A DNA stretch of 64,000 nt, from positions 6,674,932-6,738,931 of the forward strand of contig OY848925.1 in NCBI GenBank assembly GCA_963693285.1, in the 5' to 3' direction. This document shows, in pieces, positions 11,043 to 24,400 of the stretch. The notes below the pieces were generated by a model that worked only from the letters and a program-made list of their open reading frames with translations, was not told the origin of the DNA and searched no databases. Each line of letters starts with the position of its first letter. The stretch's first letter is position 1. The position numbers and the translations under genes were made by a program. Source of the DNA: Xestospongia muta. Its lineage: Eukaryota; Porifera; Demospongiae; Haplosclerida; Petrosiidae.

Positions 11043-11667
11043 GGATGAATGGGTAGATGGATATATAATGGATGGATGAATGTATTAATGGACAGTATGA
11101 CATACACATTAAGAGATGAATGGTTTTGAACATTTTTCAAAGACTGGAGGTACTGGTATTAGGAGGTTTATACTTTAAGCAGCAAGTTCTTGTTCATTTA
11201 TATTAGCAGCTGCTACTTTTTTGCCTTTATGGAACTATTGTATACATTTTAATGAAATATACAGTATATTTTTGTAATATTGTTTAAACAAGTCTTTTAT
11301 ATTATATAATTATAAATGAACTTTTCATAATAATATGACTAAAATAAAATTTCATGAAAGACATTGAATGTTTTCTAGCTGCTCTTCTTTTAGTTCCTTG
11401 TCATAATTCAAGTATAGATTACTTAAACCATTTTATTATAGTTCTGTCATCCATGGAATATTACACTAGTACAGAATGTCCCCAGGTATACTGAACTTAA
11501 TTATAATTATTGTATTATATTAGATATTCTACTAAATATTATTTATATTATTGTTATTTTAATAACTAACTATTGTTTTATAATAACACAGTTAAACTAT
11601 TAGCAGATGAATCTATAATATATGACAGAAGTTAAATGATTTAAACAACTCTCTGATATTTATTATA

Positions 11668-13849
11668 TTAAGAGTCAAGGTAACTGGCCATCAAATATGT
11701 TGCTTCTCGTATCTACAGATAAAGTAATTATAAACAGAGTTGATATATCAGAGCTCCAGTTACCTTTAACTTGGGCATGGAGAGGATTATCTTCTCTGTC
11801 TGCACAGAGGGAGCAACAACCTGTTGCCTTGCATTAATAACTAACATAAAATCATCACCATGACCACCAAATGTAGCAATCTCTTTATATGAGTATGAAA
11901 TGAGGAGTTTCTATAGGACAAAAATAGTACACCAGTTATACTAGTTAAACCAGTTACACTAGTTAAACCAGTTACACTTGTTATACTAGTTACACTAGTT
12001 ACACTAGTTACACTAGTTACACTAGTTAGTACTCACCATATTTGAAGTGTGTAGAAATGATATACCATCTTCATGCACTGCCAACCATATTGATGAATTC
12101 TTCTGTGATGTTAGAGTTGAGTACTGATCCTTGCAATAAAACAATGTCGCACCAAATAAGTCCCACATTTCAGCAAATAGATTCAACAGGCCTCGAGCAC
12201 ATTTGTGACGACTCAATCCATGGTAACCCATCCATTTGTGAAGTAATCTATCTCCTAATACATTCATATCGTGAGGTAGTATGTTTTTAGTAAATTTCAT
12301 GGGACAAAAACGTCTCACTGCATCTTTTGCCATTAAATTAGGATTAGGGATGCCATCACAATCTCCATAGTCAATCTAGAGAGAGAGAGAGGGTGGGGAG
12401 AGGGAGAGAGAGAGACGAGAGGGAGAAAGAGAGAGAGAGAGAGAGAGTATTGCTGTGATTTGTATCTATATTATAGAGTTACCTGAGCCATTCTTGCTGC
12501 TATATCAAGTGCTAAATCAACAGTGTTGACAGGATAATATTCACTCAGAACATATTTACTTTTCTGCATAAATAGATAGATGGATGGATGGATGGATGTT
12601 ATCCTTAATATCCTACCTGATAAGCCAGAAGGAGTGCCTCTTTGTCACTCTCCTGACCTCTTCTGTCACGAAAGGATAACCGATTTCGATAAGTAAGGCG
12701 GATAAGACGGTTATGAGAGGAAGAAGTATTTCCTATTTCCACTAGACTGTCACTCCACATGGAAATGACATCAAACAGTTTACTGTTTGGGAAGAGATAA
12801 AAGACATCAATGTCCTCTTCACCAGGCCAGTCACTCATCAGTGCAAACCCTGTAGAATGAGTATCATGCATACCAATCTCCTGATTTATATGAGAAATAA
12901 ATTCTTGAACTGTAGTAATAGAATCACATTCAATATCCTGAGAGAGAGAGAGAGAGAGAGATCAAATACCATACATTCATACATTTATCTCACCAGTGAA
13001 CTATCATTCAATAGATGTACTGGTAACTTTATTCTAAGTTGCATTATACATGTGATGTGTATTGGACGAGACATTAAACTGTGCAATTCAAACCATGATG
13101 GTTTCTTTTCCCGTAGTCCATTTTTCTCAACACGTGTTAGACGTTGTTCACACAAGTTTGCTAACTGAGCAACAGCAGTTTGTAAAGATCCCATTGTAGA
13201 TCGCATACGAGTGAGAAAGGTTTGCAAGTACCACTGGAACAGTTTTCTTCTCGGTAGAAAATGTGGCAATAACAATGATAAGAGATACCAACTTTGTAGA
13301 ATGCAGAAATTTTCTAAGTTAGGAGGACTTGATATTTGTCTTAACATTTGACAGTAGAGCTCATCACGTAATTCAGGTTGTGTGAGACATTTGTTAGCTA
13401 ACTGTTGGACAGAATGTATGTGATAGTCAAGACAAAGTGGATCAAATTGTGTCGTGATGAAGAGATGTACAGTCTGAGGATAAGAAAAATTAAGTTTTAT
13501 AAATATCACATGACTATCACATGACCACCATTTACTTTGAACATTTGGACAGCTTCTGTACCAAGAGCAGCTGAAGGTAATGATATAAGTGGCTCATGAA
13601 TCAACTCTTTTGTGTAATTTAGTACAGGATTACACCACAGGGCAGATGCTTTAGAAGGAGAACATATAGTGTTACATTTCACTACATTTACAATACATGT
13701 ACTTACATGTAGTGACACCTTCTCGTTCAGTACGCCAAAGTCTGGCTACTAATTTCTCCGTCAGTGTGAGCTCAGGTCCTGTCTCACCACATGAAGCTGA
13801 CACTAAGTGATAGTACCATAAGTCCTATATGTGTGTGTGTGTGTGTGTA

Positions 13850-13880
<31 letters not shown>

Positions 13881-15451
13881 AAGGTGAGCACTGACTTACA
13901 ACAGACACTATAATTACTGACCTTTCCATCTTTATTTGGCAGAGATATTGAGATCCAGTCATCTCCATCACTGACTCCACCTCCTCTTTCATTTCCAGCC
14001 CCTCCCATTTCGACAACAATAGTGAACTCCTCTTTGTCTTGGCTAGAGAACAATGTTGAAGAAGAATGACCACGTTGATCTGGTACATCAACACTATGGC
14101 GAATCATAGCATCAACCAAAAGAAATTTCTGCATAGGCTGTGCATTAGGGTCCTGGTAGACCATTAATGATTGATTGACAAGGGTAATCCACATTTTTTG
14201 TGGGACATGAGACAAAATTGGGAGTTTCTAGCCAATTTTTAAAAAATTGAGTTTAAATTAAAATTAAAATTAAATTGATTATAATACTAACCACTTTAGC
14301 CCATCCAGCTGGTAAATCTTTAGTAGAAGATGACGATAAATTTGTCTGACACATTCTCATAACAGTCTGTAGTACTAGAGAATGAGTGTGTTAGAACATG
14401 TAATATATACACAGTGTACTACTGTATGTAATATATACAGTGTACTACTGTATGTAATATATACACAGCGTACTACTGTACGTAATATATACACAGTGTA
14501 CTACTGTATGTAATATATACACAGCGTACTACTGTATGTAATATATACACAGTGTACTACTGTACCTTTGATCCATTCTTCGCAGTCAGCATTGCTATCA
14601 GCAACAAAATGATAGGTTCTGGTGGGTGTGGCCAGCTAACAAGGGAGGGTATGGTATAGGAATGGCAATATTGGATTGAGTCTTACTTGAAAGGAACTTG
14701 TCATTTCATGTCGAGTTATTTTACACCAAGCAGCGAGATTGATCACACCTTTAGCTCTGCAGTTAAGGGTTTTCTACATTAGATATAAGTAAATCAGATA
14801 TCAAACTGAATTGGTCTTTTCTGACGTACTTTTGAGAAATATTTTAACTCCTTTCCTTTGAGGACAAACCAGCGTCTTGTCCAATGTTTCAAACGAGGGT
14901 CCAACTTATGCAAGTAACCTTGTTTCTCACATAGAATCTGATGTAGGAAAGTTATCCAATTATTAATTGTAATGTGATGTAATATGATGTAATATATTGT
15001 ATATAAACATATATGATGTAATGTGATGTAATGTGATGTAATATGATGTAATGTTAATATAGCATAATGTTATGTAATATCCACGTAATACATGTAATAT
15101 CATGTAATATTATGTAATATTATGTAATGTAATCATACACTGTTTCCTGATGCACCAGGTAAAGTAGTTGTGTATTTACGATCACGAGTAGAATCTAGAG
15201 GTACAGATGGATCATGTTGCACAGGTTCAACATAACCAAATGAAGCGTCTGGTGGTATTACATAATTATCGCTATCAGAATCTGAACTAACACTAGAATC
15301 TAGATGAATGGATGAATAAATAGATAAATGGATACTTCAAACCTGTTTTCTGCTGTTGTGATGGAATAGGAGACATAACAGAAGATGACACTGATGTTTT
15401 AGTATGATATAAATCAGCTGAAGGTAAGTCTGATAATGAAACTGAAGGCAT
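11668..15451 (-). CDS. PLEKHH: PLEKHH-type gene copy A, 5'-truncated (PH-PH-MyTH4-FERM)
   Basis: This copy holds the 3' two-thirds of the PLEKHH-type gene. Reading leftward, it has the acidic DSDSD exon, PH1 (about 14566-14950), PH2 (about 13925-14375), MyTH4 (about 12994-13800; QPELRDELYCQMLRQI), and FERM (12984 to 11668, ending MASYLDS-stop). All exons match 52873-57473 and appear open. Homology to the full gene ends at 15416. Beyond it lies TKFC sequence in antisense, which supplies an in-frame ATG at 15451 and about a dozen new residues (MPSVSLSDLPSAD). The result would be a protein of about 855 aa without the N-terminal coiled coil and proline-rich region. No promoter is evident, so expression is uncertain. 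Confidence 0.6.
11930..12029. repeat. 9-bp minisatellite TTACACTAG, short allele
   Basis: About 11 units of TTACACTAG and variants (TTAAACCAG, TTACACTTG, TTATACTAG) lie in the intron between two FERM exons of PLEKHH copy A. The same intron carries about 97 bp in copy B and about 500 bp in the complete gene. Confidence 0.85.
14396..14562. repeat. 28-bp minisatellite, about 6 units (PLEKHH copy A intron)
   Basis: Same unit as at 1661-2222, here only about six units and with AGCGTA variants. It sits inside the first PH domain of PLEKHH, in the intron between the exon ending at 14566 (+ coordinate) and the exon to its left. Confidence 0.9.
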
Positions 15452-16099
15452 TAAGATATTGAAACTGAAAACATTCTTTTAGCCATATTGAAGGAGTTAG
15501 ATCATATTCCATGGGATAAAGTATCTTTGGCACTTCTTGCTTTTTCCAATTTAGTTGAAAGGAATATGGGAGGGACTTCAGGAGCAGTAAGGGGTCTAGT
15601 AATAATACCAGAACTTTATTGATCACTTCTCAGATTTATACTCTGTTCTTGACATCAGCATCTGCTACCATAGGAGAAGGTGACAACCCACGGCAATGGG
15701 CACAAGCTTTATCAGCAGGTATAAACTCTATAAAACTCTATGGTGGTGCTGATATAGGAGATCGGACTATGGTAAGGATTTTATAATTTGTCTTGAAATC
15801 TCGACTGTAGTTAGATGCTCTTGTACCAGCTGGTACTACCTTACAAGATCTCCTCAGTACATCAGATACTCTGACCAATGCTGTATTAAAAAAGGCTGTA
15901 GAAGTAAGTGATAAATCTTTCATTATTAAATTGATACAAACTTTTAAAGGCTGCTAGAGAGGGGACAACTGCTACTCAGAAGATGTCAGCTCAAGCTGGA
16001 AGAGCCAGCTATGTACATGTTAGTCAGTTAACACAGCCTGATCCTGGAGCTAAAGCAGTATTAATATGGCTAGAAGCCATCTTATATGCTTTGACATGA
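15417..16099 (+). pseudogene. TKFC: TKFC (triokinase/FMN cyclase, DAK) 3' fragment A
   Basis: The C-terminal part of the DhaL (DAK2) domain of dihydroxyacetone kinase. Exons: the end of one at 15417-15423, then 15483-15586 (NMGGTSGA), 15634-15771 (YGGADIGDRTM), 15811-15903, and 15950-16099 (AGRASYVHVSQLTQPDPGA, then TGA). GG.SG., GDRTMLDAL and AGRASY..S are DhaL signatures involved in ATP binding. The kinase DAK1 domain and the 5' exons are missing: at 15416/15417 the sequence changes abruptly to antisense PLEKHH. The remaining reading frame is open, but the fragment cannot make a working kinase on its own. It ends tail-to-tail with HYLS1, 51 bp away. Confidence 0.85.
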
Positions 16100-16150
16100 A
16101 ATAAATTATTTGTGTGTGTTTCTTATCAAATTGATTATGTAATATTAATT

Positions 16151-17236
16151 TTATTTTACATGATCTGCTAACTGATGTCGTATTTCCCATCGTAAAGCTT
16201 GTCTCTTTTTCTCTGTTGGTATGACATAGTCACTAGGACGTCGGACACGATGACAGGGTACATAAAAAGGTGTGTCTTGTAGGAGGAGCTGTTCCTGTGT
16301 ACATAGTGAAGACAAAGGTCAATGTTATATACAGTCCATACTCTAATGTGCCATCTCAATTGACTTCTTGTTTTCTCCCCAGGTGCTTTTTGGTTATCCC
16401 ATATCTCTCTAAATTCATGATATCTGTAAGAAATTGATGAACACATGACTATCACATGACTGACCTCTGAACAGGATCATTTTTCTTTAGACCACGTGTG
16501 TGAGGGTGACTAGTTGGAGGTCTGATGACTATACAGTTTACAATGAAATAATCGATAAGGTGTTGTCACATGACACTCACATGATTTGACTGGGTGAGAT
16601 TTATCATGACATTTTTGAGAAGGAACACTTTCATTGTTAACCAATAATCTACAACTACCAGTAGTATCTGTTAGTAGTATAATAAGTAATCTCTATTGAT
16701 AATCACTTATATTTACCATCACTTAATATTGACGTATTAGCTGGAACTTCCCCAATTGTTTTCCTACAATAAACTCTTGTATCCATGGCAACTGTATTAT
16801 GATTACCTTAACACTTTCCTTTTCATTGGATGTCCACCTGAATGATTTATGGATACTTCTACTAATTTGTGGGTGTGGTCAACAAGGGGAGTCGATACTG
16901 TTGACATTGTACTATTTTCTCTAGAGACTCTAATCTTTGAGACAGCTGGAGTACTAGTACAAGAGCTATTTTCTATTATTATAATATATAATATAACTAC
17001 CAAATCTCTATCAAACCTTGATTTGAGCTAGAGCTTATGAAACTCTGGTCTTTTTCTTCTAGCAGCTGCAGAAATTCTATCAATATTACTCATGAAATGC
17101 GTATAACTAATAAATGTCCCTATTTACCTAAAGTGTATGCTTCAATTTCTTCTTGGGTAACATGTCTCACTCCCATAGATTCCAGTTGTTGCCTCACGTA
17201 TTCTCTAGCAACTGACAAGTCCATACTGATGGCCAT
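16151..17236 (-). CDS. HYLS1: HYLS1, centriolar/ciliogenesis protein, copy A
   Basis: Eight exons on the minus strand: 17128-17236, 17017-17088, 16807-16972, 16717-16763, 16581-16667, 16465-16528, 16342-16423, 16151-16294. The sum is 771 nt, or 256 aa (human HYLS1 is about 299 aa). Diagnostic segments are an N-terminal helix motif (VREYxxQQLESMGV-like, EEIEAY), PMKRKVLRKTIGEV, SFIRPP, YHEFREIWDNQKAPGE followed by LRW, and the C-terminal YVIPTEKKRQALRWEIRHQL. HYLS1 binds the centriole core and is needed for cilium assembly. Two in-frame ATGs (17236 and 17224) could serve as the start. Exon 2 has the weakest support because it was placed by frame only. It is almost identical to copy B. Confidence 0.85.
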
Positions 17237-18324
17237 AAATGTTTAAACTACCCCGCCACTGGCGCCCAGCATTAAAAGAGTATACGGTATAATATACTGT
17301 ACCGTTGTCGGAGTGCAGAATGTTTCCCCCGGACCCCGGACATTCTGAATTATAGTCCCTTGGGGACATCTTCCAGACTTGCACTACTGTATATGTCCCG
17401 GGGGCAAATTTAGGGGGAACAAATGCACTATGACACCGGGAGAAAGAATGTCGTTTCAGAACATTATGATGAAATAGTCTTTTCTGATCCCACAAACAGT
17501 TACATAATGTACAATCTTCTCAATAAACCTCAAGCCTCTAGTACCAGTGATCGGACATGAGGCTGGAGTGGATTATAAAGAACTTGAAGAGTGTCAGTTG
17601 ATGTCAATTCTAAGACGATCAAATTAGAAATACAAGAATTGAGCAACAGACTAAAGATGAATAAAGAAATTATACAAAAGTTACGAGACCATTTAAAGGA
17701 AGTTGAGGAAGAAGACATTGATGATCAAGTTTGAGACTAGTGCATTTAAAAGTCTCAGACTCAGATGTCCAGTCTGTTTTGGGGTTTTAGATTTCATTCT
17801 CCATTTCAATGTCTTCAAGACAAGCTACCAATTACTCACAATCAATGATATAACAGTTCTTATCACTAAATTCTATAGTTTTATATCTACTCCCAGTATA
17901 ATAATAATATTGCTAGTTGTACTATATACATTGTTTATCTTTTATTAACGTAAACTGTGATATTATTAGTCTATTAATTTACTAGGTAAAATAGTTCTTC
18001 TTTAATATGTAGTAGATAAAACAGGAGTAACCAAAACAATTAAATAACATTAGTCTATTAGAAGGCAAAACAATTGTGTTATAACTCCAAGGGATCTTCA
18101 TCCTATTAGACGTTAAAAAATATGTATATTCAAATCACTATAGTGCGTGTACTATAAGTACTTAGTAGTTTAGTAAATGTCACAATGGGGATTTAGTAAA
18201 TGTCCACTAAGTTTAGTAAATGTCCACTAAAATGAATTTTGACACAAACGGCACTCCATATTAGTAGCACTGCACAATCGTACAAGTAAGAATGTAGCAG
18301 CTTGTACTTAATGACCCACAGCCT
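17237..18324. other. Spacer with degenerate coding remnants upstream of copy 2
   Basis: This holds broken coding-like pieces on the + strand that I cannot identify. At about 17420-17560 a frame reads YDTGRKNVVSEHYDEIVFSD. At about 17595-17734 an acidic, charged helix reads LEIQELSNRLKMNKEIIQKL ... KEVEEEDIDDQV and stops. Copy B (42773-43905) has the same pieces with different breaks. The rest is AT-rich with no feature seen. Confidence 0.4.
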
Positions 18325-18419
18325 ATTATGTCAATGGAATGTAAATATTGTTGTTTGTGGGTGTGCTCTACTCTCATCCTTTACGGCAACTAAAGGTCAG
18401 CGAACACAGAAACAGAGCT

Positions 18420-21400
18420 ATGGCAAAGAAACAAGTTGATGCAAAGTTATTGATATCTTTTCTGAGTCAGGCTCAGCTAGGTAAGTAGATAGTTAATTGT
18501 CTTCTTTATTATTAAGTATGAGTATTGACTGTCTGAGTCATCAATGAGTATTTTAACTTATTTCTCAGATATCACTCACTTAAGTGCAGTGTTTGAAGCC
18601 TTGGAGAAACATATGTTTCCATGTCGAAGATGGTTTGAGTTAGGACTATTGTTGGGTATACTACAACCTACACTAGCGAAAATTGAAAAGGATCATCGTG
18701 ATGATGTAGTTCGATGTCTTCAGGAGTGTTTAACTTGCTGGCTGAGAAGAGTCGATCAAGTTGATGAGAATGGAAGACCGTCATGGGATGTACTAGTTAG
18801 TGCTTTGAAGAAGATGAAAGAAAATTATGTGGCTGAAAATATCACTCAAACAGGTATGATATGATTCTAACATTATGATAGTTATGATTTATTTATTAGT
18901 GAAAGAACAAATCCAGTCTGCTGGACAAGTTCTGATATACCCTGCACAAATGTCACAGCTGTTATATAGTGAGAGATGTATCAATGAAGTGATCCTTGAT
19001 GAGGTGGAGACACTACAGGGTGTGGTTGATAATAAGAGAACAACCCTCTTATCTGCTGTACGTGCTGCAGTGTCTTCTGATCACAAGAATATCAAAGTAC
19101 TAGCTAAAGTGTTGTCTGAATTTGAAGAGACGAGAGAATTAGCTGATAAACTACTCAATGAATATAGTAAGTTCTCTGTTGTTAATTAAACATGACAATT
19201 TCTCTTGTTAATTGTGTAGCTCAAAAGTTTCCAGAAGATGAGGACATTTCAATAATTCCTCAAAGTACATGTAGTTATCAACAGTCTGCTAGTGATATTC
19301 TTCGCTGTCACTATGCCACTTTGTCCAAGTCTTTACATGATCCTATTAGTATTGGATGGCTACTTTGTGAGCAAGACCCAACAATAATATCAGAAGAAAC
19401 ACTTACTAGTACCGAGTCTATAAGGAAATGTGAGTCAGAGAGAAGGGTAGTCTTGTTGAGAGCTGTACGTTGTGCTGTTCGTAGTAGCTCTAATAACTTG
19501 GAAGTGTTTGTTAGTGTGTTATTAAAGTTCTCTGAAAATGTGTCGTTAGCTAAAGCTATTTTGAATGACTACAGTAAGTAATTGAATTGTATTAATGAAT
19601 ATTTAAAATTATGTCCATAGATAAAGAGCTTGAAAGAAAAAAGAAAGATGAAGAACCTTCAACAGATAATGGTATAGTCAATGTAATATAATAGTTATGA
19701 TGGATATAGGAGGACTATATTATTTGACACTCACCTCTAAGATGAGGTGAATCAGTCCTCTTAGATCTGTTATCATGTGTTAAGGTGGGTTCACAAAACT
19801 ACGTTTGTATATGCGTCACGTCGGATTCTTGGCATCGCGTTACGTAGTGCAGCATCGATGCTGTTCATATAAATAAGAGGATACACGTAAATTAAACTCC
19901 ACCCTCATCATGGAGACTGAAGTGTTGCTGATTGCTTTGCTTTACAGACAACAAAGAAGGCGACAGAAACAAAGAAAAATGTGGGTGCATCCTATATTTA
20001 CTTAACGGCACCAACAAGTCTTGATAATACAATTCAAAATACCATGACAAAAGTATATTGTTTCTGTTTGCTGTTTGTTCAGTTACCTGGCTAGCCACTT
20101 CCTTCCATGCTTTTTCTTTTGCTTTTGTATCCTTGTAGCTTTGTTTGAGACTTGCCACAAGTAAGGGAAACAACAAATAAGTTATGCCTCAATAAGTTTC
20201 TCGTCTGCCATAAAACACATAGTTATTGAAATTTGATTGGCTTCACACATTGCTTGGAACATCAAGATAGAAATCAATTCTATCCTTGCATCGCGACATG
20301 TCACGTTGGTGTGTCGTGCACGCACTGTGTTAATAAATTGATGCACGTACTCAACATGATGTGACGCAAGGCTTCGCGTCATTATGTGAACCAGCCTTCA
20401 TGCTGAGTGAGTAACATATGAAAGCAATTGCATGTGAATGTTATTATAGTAAACAATATTCATAGTCCATCCACCCACTCAATAAAATTTATAATTCAAT
20501 TTGTACCAAATTTAGCTACAACAGAAGTATTAGTACCTTTGGATATGGCACCAACATTTACATCAATGAGAGGAGAATTTGCTAAAGCTGTTTTCAATAT
20601 CCGTTGTTGTATTACTAAGAGCACAGCATCTACAGAAGAAGTTAAAAGGTTACTTTATGGTTTCCCTGACCTGAAGCCAGAGTTATTTAATGCAAAAACA
20701 ATGGATGATATACTGGATGTTGTACATGACAAATGTACACTGATTAATATCAATTATTTGGAAGTTGTTGTGGAGCAGTTTAACATTGAAGATGCTAAAC
20801 CACACATCAAAAGTTACAAGAATGTTGTCGAAAAATTTTCTGATGGAGTAGCAGTTGAATTGTGTCTTGGTAAGCATTTCCACATGGCACAAATACCCTC
20901 TTGTCTGAAATCTGAGACAGCTAAATTTGTTCTCGACTGGAACCCAGACAACACCACTTTGAATGATATTCGTGATATTCTGGCAGTCTCATTAAAGAAA
21001 TTAGCCAAATCTGTTAAAATAGATGTCATCAAAAGAAGCAACTCCATCACTGTGATATGCATCTTTCCTCTCCATTTACTTGGACGACTCATTGCCATTG
21101 CTCAAGAGACTATTGAGCTTGTAAAGAAGAGAGGATTAATTCAACTCTCTATTGGTCCATGTATTATTTGGGATATCAACAGTAGAGATCAGGTATATAT
21201 AAAGTTACACTACAACAGTATCCATGTGTTGTTGATATAGGAGATAAAATCTTTGGCGATGGAGATAAAAGAGAAGCAAACACATTTTGAGAAGCAGTTG
21301 GAGACACAGTATGCAATTAGCAGGAGGAAGACTCTAGAAATTCAAGATTTAAGAGCTAAACTCAAACAGCTGGAAGGTAATAGGACTATAATTGTAAAAA

Positions 21401-24400
21401 TCATCATTTAAAAATGGCACAGTAAGACATTGACATTGAAAAGCTTACATAAAATATCCAGAGACTGGCAGCAGAGAAGCAAGCTAGTTAGAAGCTTCCA
21501 ACTCTGACAAGTAACATACATGTCCATTAATGTAATGCTTGTATATAGTAGAGTAGCTTAATCATAGAGTGCACATCTGTGGTTTGAGTACAAGTAGTTA
21601 AATGTTTTGTTGTTTTAAATTGTTACGTCCAACAATACAAACTGATAATATACAGATGTATATATTACTGCACAACACTAAATAATTGTAGGACTGTTTG
21701 CATACTAGCCAGTAAAAGTATTAATGCTAGACTATTTCTGTATATTATACTGTATTTGTTACATTATTATGTATTGTACTATTAGATGATAAAGTGGAGT
21801 TCAAATCAGAGGCACAAATGTCAGAATTAAAGGAGAAAGATGAAGAGATTGATGCATTAAAATTAGCCCTTAGAGAAAAAGAAAGTAAGGAAACATTAAT
21901 TGTCACAATATAAGATGTAATATTACATAGTGGATCATTTAGACTATGCAGGATTAAATAACAGTGGTTTTACAAATTAATTTAGCAAAGTTTTTACCAT
22001 CACACCCACACATTATATTACATTCATTTCTTAATATGAAGTTCATAAATCATCATAATTTATCATTTCAAACACCAATTTACAAGTACTTCATTACTGA
22101 TTTAGCCCAACATTGATATAAATTAGTGTCTATTAAAACTATTTTATTTATATAGTGTATTGGGTAATATATAAGTACAATATATTTTATAGAAACTGTT
22201 CAAGAAATATTAGAAGACAAACAAAAAGATGATGTGAAGTTGAAAACTAAACTTGAAGTACAGGAGATAACAATTAATGAGAAGACAATGGAGATAGATG
22301 ATTTAAAATCTATTCTTAAAGACAAAGAAAGTATATAACATTACAAGTAGTATATCATTAACTATACTCTATTTTAGTTGAGTTACAGTTATTGAAGAAG
22401 ACATCAGAACAGCAACAAGTAGAGATCAAAGAGTTAAAATCTATTCTTCGAGAAAAGGAAGGTATGTAATATTAAATTATCCCTCATACTAGTTCTTATG
22501 TTACTATGTATAAACATGTTATAGTATATAGTACATATTCTATTACCATATGACAGTATTGTATATTGAATATCACTCACTCTCATAGCTTCAGAGAAGA
22601 TATTAAGATCAAATGTAATAGAGAGAGAAGAAGAAGTAAAGTCTTTACAGGAAACGATTGTATCACTTACCTCAATATTAAAAGAGAGAGATATAGATAC
22701 AAGTGTTCTAGAGAAGACCACAAAAAGTACCTCATATATTGATGTGACTATGTAACTACTTATTTTATTTAGGTAAAGCTTTTTTGACATCTGATACTGA
22801 TGATGATACTCTCCTACCAGCTGAACCACTTCATGAATCTCCTAAAACAAAAACTACCCAAGGAGAGTCCATTACTACAAGTAAATACACTACATATAAT
22901 ATGATGATATTTTACACTATATATATACTTTGTAGTGTCAAAGATCAATGTTACTGATGATGATGTAATAACAGAACCAGATGTTAAAGAAAAGTTTCCA
23001 CGACATGTACAGCCAGTACCTTCTATTAGTGAAGGTAAATTTAATATAAATATAGCTGTACTATATTTTAAACCTCTTAATGAAATTTTTGCCAAATTAT
23101 TTTAAAAAATAATGCAATCAAGTCTTTCAATGATATGTTTATATAAGTGGTTAGTATACCTTTGTCGTCACACCTATTTAATACAAATTTGACATATTTC
23201 ATTTCATATTATCACTAGATCTAAAGTAATGATATCATAGAAACATTTAATGTTTTATTTAGTAGAGTCAGAGATGAAAGTGTTGTCAAAAGTAACAAAA
23301 GATGACATACCAATAGAACCAGAACCAGAGGTTAAAGAGAAGCCATTAGGTTTTTTACGGTCTCTATTAACAAGAAAAAGTAAGTATATGTTATTGTTTT
23401 AACTGATGTGTTTAGTTTTAATGTACTCTGCATCAAAAGACCCATAGTCACAAAACACAACACTCTATTTATAGAGACATAATCACGAAAAAAAATTAAA
23501 AATGAAACCTAAAGATAAGAATACTATATATTATAGTCAGTATATAGAGTAGTAGTGAGATATATACTGAGTAGACCATCTTTATTTTTTAGAGTCACAG
23601 TCAATGAAAGATGACAGTCCAATAGAACAAGAGGATAAGGAGACGTCATCTGGTCTTCTACAACATCCAAAAGGTAGCATACATGTTATTATTTTAGTTA
23701 ACTCCTTTATTTTGTTCACTATTAAAATATTCAGCATTAAAAAGCTCACAGACATTTGTGTCATCCTCAGCCTAACATGTCTCATTATGAAAAGTAGTCT
23801 GGTATATTTGCCTGCTTTTCTTGGGACAAGAAATGATATGTACACTGGCATTGTTGTGTCCAATGAAATTGCTGTTCAAATCTTGGGAAATGAATATTGT
23901 TATATTATCACATATGGGATGTAAAAGTAGAGTTACTACTTTGGAGGAACAGGACATGGGATGATATACAATATAATTGTAACATTTAAGACTTCTTGTC
24001 CCAAGAAAATCAACCCAAAACAGCTGTGTTATGGAGTGTGATAGTTAGTTCATGTGTTTAGTTACTTAGTTACCTAATGAGTAAGTTCTGACTTCATATG
24101 TGGCTGAGGTACTAACAGATTATTGTCAGCTTTAATCAAATGAGCCATGTATACATTGTATTTGCGTATATCATAAAATATGTACAGTAGGAATATCTAT
24201 GAATGACCAAATCTTTACTATCTACTGTTATATACAGTGTCTGCATTACATCAAACAGGACGAAACTCATATTAGTAGTACTAAACAAAATAGTCAGATC
24301 AGTAGCTATATATAGTACACTAATGATAGTAAGACCATAATATTAATAATTAGTAATAATTTAGACTAATTCCTAAACTCTTCTATTGTGGACACTGTTT

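Noticed and set aside
12857..13168. Plus-strand ORFs over 12042-13168 and the equivalents at 36982-38088 and 53663-54818
   Set aside because: They are antisense shadows of the MyTH4 and FERM exons, whose minus-strand frames match known domains and splice cleanly.
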